A program made the position numbers and the translations under genes. Below the pieces are notes generated by a model that made no database searches, was not told where the DNA came from, and worked only from the letters and a program-made list of their open reading frames with translations. This document shows, piece by piece, positions 54,780-64,000 of a DNA stretch of 64,000 nucleotides. The stretch lies in contig NC_058521.1 of assembly GCF_904849725.1 (NCBI RefSeq), positions 564,282,176-564,346,175 of the forward strand, read 5' to 3'. The first letter of the stretch is position 1. Every line of letters begins with the position of its first letter. The stretch comes from Hordeum vulgare subsp. vulgare (taxonomy: Eukaryota; Streptophyta; Magnoliopsida; Poales; Poaceae).

Positions 54780-56287
54780 GGGCACGTTGACGACACCAGG
54801 AATCCTTCTGCATTGGTGTTCCCTCGAAGCGGAGAGGATGATGTAGCACAACGGAGGTAAGTATTTCCCTCAGTTTGAGAACCAAGGTATCAATCCGGCG
54901 GAGGAGTATCTCAAGATCCTGCACAAACACAAAAGCTTGCACCCAACGCTATGAAGGGGTTGTCAATCCCTTATAGATTGTTTCCCAAGTGAGAACTGAA
55001 AGCAACAAAGTAACAAAGCGAAGTAAAAGCGGAGTTGTAAACGATGGATGTGAATATACCCGGGGGCCGTAGTGTTTACTAGTAGCTTCTCTCATGAAAG
55101 CAAGTAGACGGTGTGTGAACAAATTACTATCGAGCAATTGATAGAACTGTGCAGAGTCGTCACGATATCTATGCAATGATTATTTCTATAGGCATCACGT
55201 CCGAAACAAGTAGATCGATACTTTCTGCATCTACTACTATTATTCCACACGCCGACCGCTATCCAGCATGCATCTAGTGTATTAAGTCCATAAGAACAGA
55301 GTAACGCCTTAAGCAAGATGACATGATGTAGAGGGATAATCTCAAACCAATGATAAAACCCCCATCTTTTTACCCTTGATGGCAACTGCTTGATGTGTGC
55401 CTTGCTGCCCCTACTGTCACTGGGAAAGGTCACCACATGGCAGAACCCAAAACCAAGCACTTCTCCCATTGCAAGAATCATAGATCTAGTTGGCCAAACA
55501 AAACCCGAGACTCGGAGAGACTTACAAGGATATCAAATCATGCATATAAGAAATCAGCAAAGACTCAAATATATATCATAGATAATATGATCACAAGTCC
55601 ACAATTCATCGGATCTCGACAAACACACCACCAAAGAAGATTACATCGGATAGATCTCCATGAAGATCATGGAGGACTTTGTATTGAAGATCCAAGAGAG
55701 AAGAAGCCATCTAGCTACTAACTACGGACCCGTAGGTCTGAAGTGAACTACTCACGAGTCATTGGAAGGGCGATGATGATGATGAAGAAGCCCTCCAACT
55801 CCAAAGTCCCCTCTGGCAGGGCGCCGGGTAGGGTCTCCAGATGAGATCTCGCGGAAACGGAAGCTTGCGGCGACGAAAAAGTATTTTCAAGGCTCCCCTG
55901 ATTTTTTGCGGAATATTTGGGAATTTATAGGCCAAAGACCTAGGTCAGGGGGCAGCCAGGGAGGCCACAAGCCTGCCCACCGCCGCCTCCCCCTGGTGGC
56001 GGAGTGGGGGCTTGTGGGCTCCCTGGAGCCCACCTGGCTTGGCCGAAAAAGCCCCTGGACTTCTTTCATTCGGGAAAAAAATATTTCGGGGTTTTTCTTC
56101 CGTTTGGACTCCGTTCCAAAATCAGATCTGAAAAGAGTCAAAAACACGGAAAAAACAGGAATTGGCACTCGGCACTGAATCAATAAGTTAGTCCCAAAAA
56201 GATATAAAAAGGTACATAAAACATACAAAGAAGGCAAGATAACAGCATGAAATCATAAAAAATTATAGATACGTTTGAGACGTATCA
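54780..56287 (-). repeat. 5' LTR of the Gypsy element (inner border approximate)
   Basis: Starts on the minus strand with TGATACGTCTCAAACG at 56287 and is about 90 percent like 1-1669 by eye. The inner end lies somewhere between 54.7 and 54.85 kb. The 1-1669 copy has about 100 bp extra near its position 80-190. Confidence 0.75.
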
Positions 56288-57224
56288 GCTCCTACAATGA
56301 TGAAGTGACAAAATTACTCAATAATTTGGGTTCTGAGTATGCTCTCAAAGACTTGGGAGACTTACATTTCTTCTTGGGTATTGAGGTTCAGAAAGATAAA
56401 GATATCTTGCATTTATCTCAAGCTGAATATGCAACTGAGCTATTAACCAGAATTGGCATGCAAAACTTTAAATCCTCATCTACACCATTTTCTAATTCAG
56501 AACATTTATCATTGACAGATGGAGAACTTTTGCATCAAGAGGATATCACGAGTTACATGAGCATGGTTGGTGGTATTCAGTACTTGACCCTCACTCGTCC
56601 TGATATTTCCTTTGCACTCAACAAGGTTTTCGAGTTCTTTCATGCACCCACCACCACTCATTGGATAACAGTCAAGAGAATTTTGAGGCATGTTAAAAAT
56701 ACATCGACTGTTGGACTCACATTCACAAAGTCAACATCTACCCTTATAAGTGCATTCTCTGATGCGGACAGGGCTGGTTGCTTAGATGATAGAAGGTCCA
56801 CTGGTGGGTTTTCTACATTTTATGGTCCAAATTTAATATCGTGGTGTGCAAAGAAACAAACAACACTTGCAAGGTCAAGTTTAGGGACAGAATACAAGGC
56901 ATTAGCAAATGCAACAAGTGAGGTTATCTGGATTCAGTCCATGTTGAAGGAACTTAAAATTCGAGAAGTACATCCCCCATCTTTATGGTATAATAACCTT
57001 GGTGCTACCTATCTTTCAGCTAACCTAGTCTTTCATGCCAGGACCAAACATGTTAATATAGATTTTTACGTTGTCACAGAAAGAGGCGCAAACAAGCAGT
57101 TGGATGCTAGATTTATATCCTCCAAAGACTAGATTACAGATGGGTTCACCAAAGCGTTGCGCACAAAAGGGTTTGAAGAATTTCGACGTAATCTCAATTT
57201 AGAGTCGTTGTAATTAAGGGAAAG
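56288..57224 (+). pseudogene. Copia RT end and RNase H (outer element, right part)
   Basis: Directly after the Gypsy LTR the outer Copia goes on: [111 protein letters not shown] and [17 protein letters not shown] stop at 57130-57132 falls just before DGFTKAL. A catalytic block is changed (SDADRAG, where W is usual). The LTR follows at 57225. Confidence 0.9.
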
Positions 57225-57471
57225 TGTTGAAATATTATGTAAACGACGTTGTTAGCCTTGTACTACACGGCTAGGAGTAAGAGATAGTTAGGGATTTTCT
57301 ATTATCTTTTTTATCTTTCTATCTTTTCTTCTCTATCTTGTGTAATCTCCTTCTACGGTTAGGGATCCTAACCGAACCATCTTGTAACCTACGAGAGATG
57401 CCTCTCGCCACAATCAATATAACCACGTGGGCCTCATGTTTGGAGGTTGAGACGCTTCACCAAAGTTAACA
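57225..57471 (+). repeat. 3' LTR of the outer Copia, 247 bp
   Basis: Same length as 37343-37589, preceded by the polypurine AATTAAGGGAAAG. Confidence 0.92.
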
Positions 57472-57630
57472 ACCATCACCACCATGATCATCATCATCAT
57501 TAATACTAGTACACAGATTAATTACTCTTTCTTTGATTTTCTCTCTAGCAGCACGCACCATGGACCCAAGATAAAACCTCCGACTCTATCCATGGCGTAT
57601 GTACCTCGAGATGGCCTCTCACACGCATAC

Positions 57631-58613
57631 TGTTAGAATTAAATGGGCTTGGCCCATGTACAAAATCATGAAATCTCTATTTGAGCCCATGAATAAAATG
57701 ACAAGTGGTGGTGTGGTGGTGCTAAAGTTTAGTCCCATACCGCTAGTGGAGGAAGTGTTGGACCTCTTTATATAGTGAGTTCTCCCCACTACTCTAAGTG
57801 TGTTTTGAGAATAGAAAGGAGAGAACCACACGCCCGCTCGCTCGCCGCGCCTGGCCGGGCTCGGGCCGGGCGTACGTGCGACATGCGCGTGAATGGTCCG
57901 CCAAAACCTGGTCCGATGCCTTGCGGGGGTGCGACTACCTTTTGCCGTTTTATTTTTTATGTCTTGGCAGACAAGTTAATTACTTGTCCAGTAAGTATAC
58001 GACTTGGAAACCAAGTCGGTTTGAGACGTGATCGCAACACGGAATCGACCTTGGTCCTCCTATATATACAACTTATCGGGGTCGGCCAAAGACACACCGA
58101 AAACCATCTAGGGTTTTGCCTCGTCTCACAACTTGCGCCGCCATCGTAGTCTACCTCATCCCGAGCGCCGGCGTCCAACAGCGAACGGGAGAGCAGGTCT
58201 CCGGAACCAGTCGCCTTTGAGATCCTGTACGGGAGAAGGCGAATTAGGTTTTTGGGAAGCGCTTTGCGCGACTGCTCACTGCTTCCACAACGGTTCATCT
58301 ACCAAGCAAGTCGGGCGGTGCTGCGTACCGCCGCCTCAAGCGTCGTCTACTTCGTCCCGTCATCGCCAACATCATCGTCAACAACGCGTTTGCACCGAAC
58401 ACATCTGCTTCCTCTACAAACGTTCGGTACGTGCGTCGTGTTCCCGTTAGCCTGATGAACATGTTAGATGCGTACATGTTTTGCTACACGGTCTTGCTGC
58501 TATTCATGTTCTGTGCTGCATCTACTATGTTAGAGTTTCACATGTTAGTAGCTGGTATCGTCATGCTTTATATTCTGGAATTAATCATGAAAATTATGCC
58601 TAATTCCTCAACA
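57631..58613 (+). mobile_element. Solo LTR, 983 bp
   Basis: Starts TGTTAGAATTAAATGGG and ends AATTCCTCAACA. CATAC flanks it at 57626-57630 and 58614-58618, a clean 5-bp target duplication. It has a TATATAG box near 57770 and TATATATAC near 58060. No internal domain is left, so the two LTRs recombined. Confidence 0.88.
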
Positions 58614-58856
58614 CATACTTAGCCTCGCCAAGCGATCGAAAACCATGTTCACACAACACAACCGATTCCCCGTTGGACAAGTTCACCACCCACATCTATC
58701 ACGGTGAAGGGTGGACGGTCACACCCGTCAGCTCTCTCCGGCGGTGGCGAGGAGCGGCTGTGTTTCAGATGTTACCCCGCGGAGCAATGTGGGGGCCAAT
58801 GTGTATTTTTTGGGGGATCCAGTATAGGCTGATAAATTTTATATTGTGGCCCACAA
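58614..58856. other. Short non-coding stretch
   Basis: GC-rich in the middle (TCTCCGGCGGTGGCGAGG); no supported gene. Confidence 0.4.
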
Positions 58857-58859
58857 TAA

Positions 58860-59140
58860 GGGGGTGTTTGGTTACAGGGACTTATTAGGGACTTAGAACT
58901 TATAAGTCTCTTTAAGTCCCATCTAAATCAAACAGAAGGGACTTATAGGGACTTAAAGTGGTCATTTGGGACTTATGAAATAAGACTCTCAAGGAAAGAC
59001 TTATAGGGACTTATAGTTGTAATATGGTCTTTTAGTCCATGTTAAGTCCTAGGAACCAAACAGGTAGGAACTTTTTAGGGACTTAGGACTTATAAATTGG
59101 GACTAAAAAAGATCTTAGGACTTATGAACCAAAGAGAGCC
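58860..59140. mobile_element. PIF/Harbinger (Tourist-like) MITE
   Basis: Ends GGGGGTGTTTGGTTAC and (complement) GGCTCTCTTTGGTTC are inverted repeats, flanked by TAA at 58857-58859 and 59141-59143. The interior is built of GGGACTTATAGGGACTTA units in both directions. There is no coding sequence. Confidence 0.78.
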
Positions 59141-59324
59141 TAAATACTTGGCTATTTATTTCATTCTTCCACTTACAACTTGTTTGTCGACCTCTATAGC
59201 TGCTTATACTAGTACATAAGTCATGGAGCTTTGGCAGTTCAAATATTGACTTGTCCTAAAATTCGCCTTATACGTAATATCAGTTTAGCTATATGCTATT
59301 ATGTATAGCCTTAAAAATTCATGT

Positions 59325-60952
59325 TTACTGTGTGACGCCGACTCCCTTCTTCTGCAGCCTGGCCTTGCGTTCCTGTGACAGCATCCGTGCGAAGCTGATG
59401 AGCTCCTCCTCGTTGGTGCCTCTGTTGTCGTCGGGCACGGTCTTGCCCGTCTCGACGTCCACCCTGCACACGCTCCTCTTGAGCAGCGCCTTTCCGACGT
59501 CGACGAGCCTGTTGAGGTTCTCCGGCGTGGACACGTCGACGGAGGAGGTGTCGCCCTTGAGCTCGTCGTCCTGGATGCGGAGGTAGCGCTTCTCGCAGCG
59601 CAGGGCCTGGAAGAGCACGGACGCCTGGATGTCGACGAGGTCGGCGCTGGCCTGGCTGAAGCTGTCGATGAGCGGCGTGGCGCCCTTGTTGTAGAGCCAC
59701 CCGAGGATCCCCCACTTGCTGCAGGCGGCGGCGTCGAACTTCTCCTCCACCTTGGCGGAGCCGGTTCCCAGGGACAGCACCATGAATTTGCCGTAGTCCG
59801 CAGGCTTGATCGGGAAGAAGTCCTGATTGCCCAGCAGGATCTGCTTGCTTACGTCCGTCATTGCCAACATTGTCTGCATGTATCCATTGTCAACATTTCA
59901 AATTAGAGCACAGTAGATGGACGTACGTCATCAAAATTCCATTAAATTCTTTGGAGTGTGTTCTTGAAGGGATGTGGATATAAACCAACTATTTGCCACT
60001 CACCGGATTGTTTGCGGCAACCCCTCCGTCAATGAGATTGAAGGCCCGGGGCTTGCCATCCTTGTGCTTGGTCTCAAAGTGGTGCCCGGGGAGGTAAGTA
60101 GGTGCCGCCGACGTGCTGATGCAGACGTCAGACAGAAGAGCGTTCTTGGAGACGTCGTTGCGGGCCTGTACATGCATGCATGTCTCAGACAAGTGAGCAC
60201 GACGCACGCAGTGAAAATAACCTGTAATTGACGAGAGCCCGTGCATGCATAGGTATCATTCTGCACGTACGTCGTATCGGGAGAAGATGGTTGGCTGTAG
60301 CAGCTTGATGTCGAAGGTGGGGATGACTATGTTCTGCAGCGCCTCGCCAATCCGCGTCTCGCCGAGCAGCTGTTTGACGACGGAGTGGAGGTACTGGCCG
60401 TCGTACTTAGGCCCCCTCACGCTCCTGAGCAAGCCGAGAGGCCCGCCGTAGACGGCAGGGAAGATCTTTGGGCAGTGCTCCAGGTAGAAGTTGTTGATGT
60501 CCTTGGCGGCGAAGAGCGGGCGTCCTTTGGCGTCGGGCGCGGTGAGCATGGCCGTCACCAGGCCCCCAGTGCTGGTCCCGGCGATCACGTCGAAGTAGTC
60601 GGCGATCCTCACGTCCGGTCCATCGAGCTCCTGCAGAAACAACAAGAAAACCCATCAGAATTGGTGCACCTGTACGCAAGGTATGCGAGTAGCTAGAAGG
60701 AAGTTAAGTACTCACCTGGAGCTTCTCTTCGAGGAAGGCGAGGATGGTTCCCGGGATGATGCCGCGGACGCCGCCGCCGTCGATGCTGAGCACGGTGACG
60801 ATGCTCCCGTAGGACGGCGGTGGCGACCTCGGCGTCAGGGCCGACGACGAGGACAGCCGGGTGAGCGCGCGCTGCACGGGGTTGAGGGTCAGCGACCCCG
60901 ACCCCGACCCCGACCCGCCGCTACTGAGCTCCGGGACGTGCACGGGCGACAT
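59325..60952 (-). CDS. Patatin-like phospholipase / lipid acyl hydrolase
   Basis: Four coding exons on the minus strand, all phase 0 with GT-AG borders: 60952-60716, 60630-60271, 60165-60004, 59873-59325. They give 435 residues, within the usual range for plant patatin-like proteins (PLP/pPLA-II group). The enzyme removes acyl chains from membrane lipids with a Ser-Asp dyad. The oxyanion loop DGGGVRG is at 58-64, the nucleophile Ser99 is in GTSTGG, and the catalytic Asp245 is in DGGVAANNP. The C-terminal region ([39 protein letters not shown]) fits the family. The first 45 residues are Ser/Gly-rich and variable; no signal peptide is seen. All catalytic parts are intact. A TATAAAA lies about 220 bp upstream of the ATG. 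Confidence 0.94.
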
Positions 60953-61169
60953 GGTTTCGTTGCTCCTACCGGCCTCGAGCTTCAGCCTTCAGCTACGTAC
61001 AGTAGGGCTGCTGAACCAAAGGTTCTCTTTTCAGGTGGGAGGTCGCTACCTTATCTGCTGGAGGATCTCTATGTGCTCTGCTCGCCTCTTGCTGCTACTG
61101 CTTCTGTGGCTCTGTGTGTGTTGTGTTGCGCTTTGTGAACTGTGGTTAGGCTGACCGGCGTGCACCCTC

Positions 61170-61176
61170 TTTTATA
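61170..61176 (-). promoter_or_regulatory. TATA box of the patatin-like gene
   Basis: On the minus strand CGGCTATAAAAGAGGG, about 220 bp before the start codon at 60952. This spacing leaves a 5' UTR of about 190 bp. Confidence 0.65.
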
Positions 61177-62760
61177 GCCGGCCGCCGGCCGCTGGCCGGT
61201 CAATACTGAATAGTAGAGTAGAATGGACTGGGAGTTCCTTCCCTTGGCCATGGGGCACCTAGCTACGACCGTTGGCAAGGCACGCAGCTCTGACTGTTCC
61301 GAGGGAGGGAGGGAGGAAACGGAGACGAAGCATCAAGCGTGGATGTATGGGCGCACCGCGCGCCGGTCAAAAGTACGTTGAAGCGATCCGCACCGCACGT
61401 AACACACGGACACGGTGCACCGCGCGCCATTTCTTTCCTTCAGCGGATGACCGCGCCAAACACGATGAGATCGGGTCAAGCTAGGGTGCAATGCATCTCA
61501 AAAAAAGAAGAAAAGGCTAGGGTGCGACGTGCGACGCACGCACGCACGAGCGCAATGTGCAAAACAATATTTTTACTCTGTCAGGTCAGGTTGCCATCCC
61601 TTTTTGCTGAAACAAAAGGCTGTCTCTCACGTTATATATCCTTCAAATCCGGACACGTGCGCCGTGAACCCGTGACACGTACGCAGTAGCCCACTTGATT
61701 AATCACAGGCTGCTGCATGCCTCTCGCTTTCTTCCTCGGCCGGATACGTGCTAGCTGCACGTAGGGGGTAGAACCTGAGAGCTAACGTACGTGTGCATCC
61801 ATGGCTCCTGGTCCATTCCAGCGATGGATGCCACTTGCTGCTGCCTCTCGCCGGATACGACTGTAATGCAGAGGTCACACGGCCAGCGATCAGCGGCGGC
61901 TCGGTACACGGCTCTGAATGCATGGAACCTACGTACGTAGTACTACTCCATAACGTATTTGACTTGAGGAGCGATGAGAATTTTCTGCCTGGAAATGCTT
62001 GAAGCCGTCCCTGAGTAACTACAGGTTGTTTTTATATATCTGCGGCCACTTGGGAGAAACTTCCATATATACGAACCGAACGAAGCAAAGTTGAGAAAGC
62101 GAGCTGCAGGCTGCAGCCAGTTATCAGACACGGAGAGAAAGAGGGCTGTAGCTATCCCGTGCTTCTCTATCTCCCGTCTCTTCTTTCCCCGTGTACTCTT
62201 TTGGGTTTTGACAGTTGATTTTGCATTATTAATTCGTGACTTGGTGGCAGCTACAGCTCAGCTCAAAGCTATCCCAAGAACTGCAAGCACGCAATTGAAA
62301 GAAGGCAAAGCAAACGATAATGCATGCGTGGAAATCGTTGCATTTGTCCTTGCGGGCGTTGTGGGGGCGGGAAGCTGCACACTTGTTTAGTTGCCTGCAT
62401 AAGGCTCAATCAGGCCCGCACGAGAAGAAAACAGATTATTTAGTTGGCTGCATACATTGTTGGGCTTGCATGGCATGATGTTTAAAGTATTTCTGGGCCT
62501 AGCTTCCTGGGAACATTCGAATTGGCAATTGTTTCAGAGCCAGGCCCGAGCGGTGCATGTGGGCGGCGACAACTGCACGCGCCCGGCCACTCTCGCGAAG
62601 CCGCGTTGCTTCCCGAAGCACCGAAATTTATTAGCCTCGCCGCTCCCTCTCCCCACTCTCCCCACTCTCCGAACTCTCATCGGCGGCGGCGGATCGGAGG
62701 AGAGCAAGAAGACCACCAGACTCCATCACCAGCGAACGTATCATTACCTGGCCCGCGGCA
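61177..62760. other. Intergenic region between two divergent genes
   Basis: Upstream of both the patatin-like gene (minus) and the B3 gene (plus). CACACGG, ACGTACG and CATGCATG (RY-like) motifs are frequent, e.g. TACGTACG near 61930, but function is not shown. The last 170 bp (CTCTCCCCACTCTCC near 62650) look like the B3 gene's 5' UTR. No gene is seen. Confidence 0.5.
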
Positions 62761-64000
62761 ATGGCGGTAAGCACTTTTCTGTTCGTCATGCACTACTTCT
62801 TCGCGTTAGATCCGGCGGTGGATTCGATCCACAGCGGAGAGGGGAATGGGGAATAGAGGTAGATAAACATGGCACTTCATACTAGTTCATACGAGATCAT
62901 ACTAGTTCATACTTGCTAGCCGCGCCGTTGAGGCGTAGAGAGCGGCGGGTCGAGTGGCTGGCCTTCATCTTCTTGTCCATTGACGTGCGGGGCGGCGGAT
63001 CGTCGTCGTCCTTGCGGAGTCGAGGTCGATCTGCCAGCTACAACGGCCTGCCTCCGGCGCCCTCACTGGCATCTGCACCGGTTCTTCCTCCTCCTTAGGC
63101 TCCCCACCGATGACCGCCGACGGCACGATTGCCGTCTCCCAGTACACTGCGGCACGACGGTCATTAGGAGCCCAGTAGTTCTTGTACTTGGACCACCTCT
63201 TCCTCTATTTAGCGTCGTCCGAGACGGCCTGATTCATGGCCCAGTGAATGATGTCGACTGCCATTGCGCCCTTCGCTCCGTCAGGAATCAACGTCTTCAA
63301 CTCTTGTGCAGTGGCCCTCATGAGCACTGCATCAGATTCCTTTTGCATGTTAGGCATGGAGCCGAAGTTCGAGCACACCTCCATGGTGTTCTCAAACTTG
63401 GTGCGGTCACCATTCGACCACCCGAGGAAGAAGGCCCTCCAGCCAATACCCCAAGGGAAGGGGGTGGCGTTGGAACTGGAGATGGAGCTCATGGCGATGG
63501 AGAGGAGGAAGGTTGATAGTGAGAGAAGAGAGGGGGTGGGTAAGTAGTGGTGGTTAGGTTGAGTAAATATAGGCGCGATGGAGAGGAGGAAGAGTGATAG
63601 TCATGTCGTTTTAACTACATGCTCTTCAATGAGCCATGAACTCTGTGTGTGCGTGACTCCATGAATTGTGTGCAGATCGAGGAGAGCAATGAGATGGGCA
63701 CGAAGGTGTTCCCGGCCGTTGACAAGAAGGGAAAGGCGACGGTTCATCCAATGCCCGAGGTGGTGCTTCCGCCCACCGCCAAGGAAGAACCGAAGACGCC
63801 AACGGTTGGTGACGACGAGCGCATGGAGGATCCCCCCAGAAGCAAGCGCCGCAACTACGGCCACTACCATGAGGAGGGTGGCCCAACTCACTTCTGCAAG
63901 GTCATCCTTGAACCGAAGCTTGAGTGCATCCACATGCCCTTGGATTTCACCAAGCCCTTCGCCGCGGTGCCGACGGAGTTCAAGCTGAAGAACAACACCA
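62761..64000 (+). CDS. B3-domain protein, 5' end (cut by window)
   Basis: Exon 1 codes only for Met-Ala (62761-62766, then GTAAGC). Exon 2 begins at 63676 after GTGTGCAG and stays open to the window end. The joined phase is correct. Residues after the join are Glu/Lys/Pro-rich (EESNEMGTKVFPAVDKKGK) with a basic PPRSKRRNYGHY block, a likely nuclear signal. The B3 fold starts at THFCKVILEPKLECIHMP, then LDFTKPFAAVPTEFKLKNN, which is typical of grass REM-type B3 proteins. The role is DNA binding, presumably in gene control. The rest of the gene lies beyond 64000. The two-codon first exon is inferred from splice sites and is less certain than exon 2. Confidence 0.82.
62980..63492 (-). pseudogene. 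Unknown reading frame inside B3 gene intron 1
   Basis: From minus-strand ATG 63492: FPWGIGWRAFFLGWSNGDRT, EVCSNFGSMPNMQKESDAV, LKTLIPDGAKGAMAVDIIHW, then a stop at 63205 after DDAK. A second frame carries on with RWSKYKNYWAPNDRRAAVYW and ETAIVPSAVIGGEPKEEEEP. The two pieces look like one protein with a frameshift. I do not recognise it. The sequence style (start, KKR-rich and acidic parts) suggests a former gene or an element-carried gene inserted in the intron. Confidence 0.45.

Larger units (their letters stand above)
42455..56287 (-). mobile_element. Gypsy element (Athila-like gag) inserted in the outer Copia
   Basis: Read on the minus strand: 5' LTR from 56287 (TGATACGTCTC) inward to about 54.7-54.8 kb, leader with GGTGCCATTGCCGGGGAAG, a gag-protease frame from 54508 (split by a Copia insertion), a long 3' non-coding region, polypurine-like GGGGATGC, and the start of the 3' LTR at 42498. 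Only about 44 bp of that 3' LTR remain. No RT or integrase is present, so it is non-autonomous. The host Copia reading frame stops at 42452 and resumes at 56288, which shows the insertion. Confidence 0.87.
37343..57471 (+). mobile_element. Copia retrotransposon with nested insertions (outer element)
   Basis: LTRs of exactly 247 bp, 37343-37589 and 57225-57471, start TGTTGAAATATTATG and end GTTAACA (GTTAATA on the left). The primer site TGGTATCAGAG directly follows the left LTR, and the polypurine tract AAGGGAAAG precedes the right one. The flanks GCCAC and ACCAT share the central CCA, so the target duplication has decayed or cannot be shown. Its gag is split by a CACTA-type element and its RT by a 13.8-kb Gypsy element that itself contains another Copia. 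Coding regions are broken by stops. Confidence 0.88.

Noticed and set aside
57798..58477. Short frames within the solo LTR
   Set aside because: Lie in an LTR with a clear target duplication and have no family motif.
59311..60696. Plus- and alternate-frame readings over the patatin-like gene
   Set aside because: The minus-strand exon model gives all catalytic motifs with correct splice phases; the others are shadows.
1..64000. tRNA or rRNA genes
   Set aside because: I saw no tRNA cloverleaf boxes or rRNA core sequences on reading both strands; primer sites (TGGTATCAGAG, TGGTATCATGAG) are only retroelement tRNA-binding sites.

Overview
The window is nuclear DNA of a grass, most probably a Triticeae species (wheat, Aegilops, barley or rye group). 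The evidence is plant-type split genes with GT-AG introns, a transposon load typical of Triticeae, and LTR ends that resemble Triticeae elements. Most of the 64 kb is nested transposable elements. Three real genes and several broken genes lie between them.

Left part (1-15.5 kb). A minus-strand Gypsy LTR end (1-1669) sits in a Copia RNase H region (1670-2349), and that Copia element cuts the first exon of a DUF1618 gene (minus strand, 2350-2859). A degenerate L1-type LINE follows (3886-9202, 13-bp target duplication), then a second short DUF1618 fragment. From 10.0 to 15.5 kb there is a stack of DNA elements: a PIF/Harbinger element with a transposase tail (10089-11123), a GT43 glycosyltransferase pseudogene, and two related PIF/Harbinger-type elements that share a single TTA (12111-14573 and 14577-15528). 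The first of these carries a captured receptor-kinase tail and is itself interrupted by a Helitron and a Stowaway element.

Middle (15.7-28.6 kb). One gene runs left to right: a plastid NAD-dependent glycerol-3-phosphate dehydrogenase of the GLY1/SFD1 type, nine coding exons and 420 residues. Intron 5 has grown to 8.6 kb by gaining a 5.7-kb LTR element (TSD GGAAG) and a 668-bp inverted repeat of gene-like sequence. Intron 8 holds a LINE tail and a Harbinger transposase remnant.

28.6-37.3 kb. This stretch has MITEs, a decayed Copia pol segment, and a 5.3-kb long-TIR Mutator-like element without transposase. That element carries a zf-XS-like gene fragment and a Pro/Glu-rich reading frame, and is flanked by direct repeats of about 130 bp.

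37.3-57.5 kb. This is a nest with readable order of insertion: a Copia element (247-bp LTRs) was hit in gag by a CACTA-type element and in the RT region by a minus-strand Gypsy element. The Gypsy gag was in turn hit by an Angela/BARE/WIS-like Copia element (TSD CTTAG).

Right end (57.6-64 kb). There is a solo LTR (TSD CATAC), a PIF/Harbinger MITE, an intact four-exon patatin-like phospholipase gene (minus strand, 435 residues), and the first two coding exons of a B3-domain protein (plus strand, cut by the window end).

The genes form no operon or shared pathway beyond a loose lipid link: GLY1 makes glycerol-3-phosphate for plastid lipids, and patatin-like proteins are acyl hydrolases. All calls come from reading the sequence; no database search was run.
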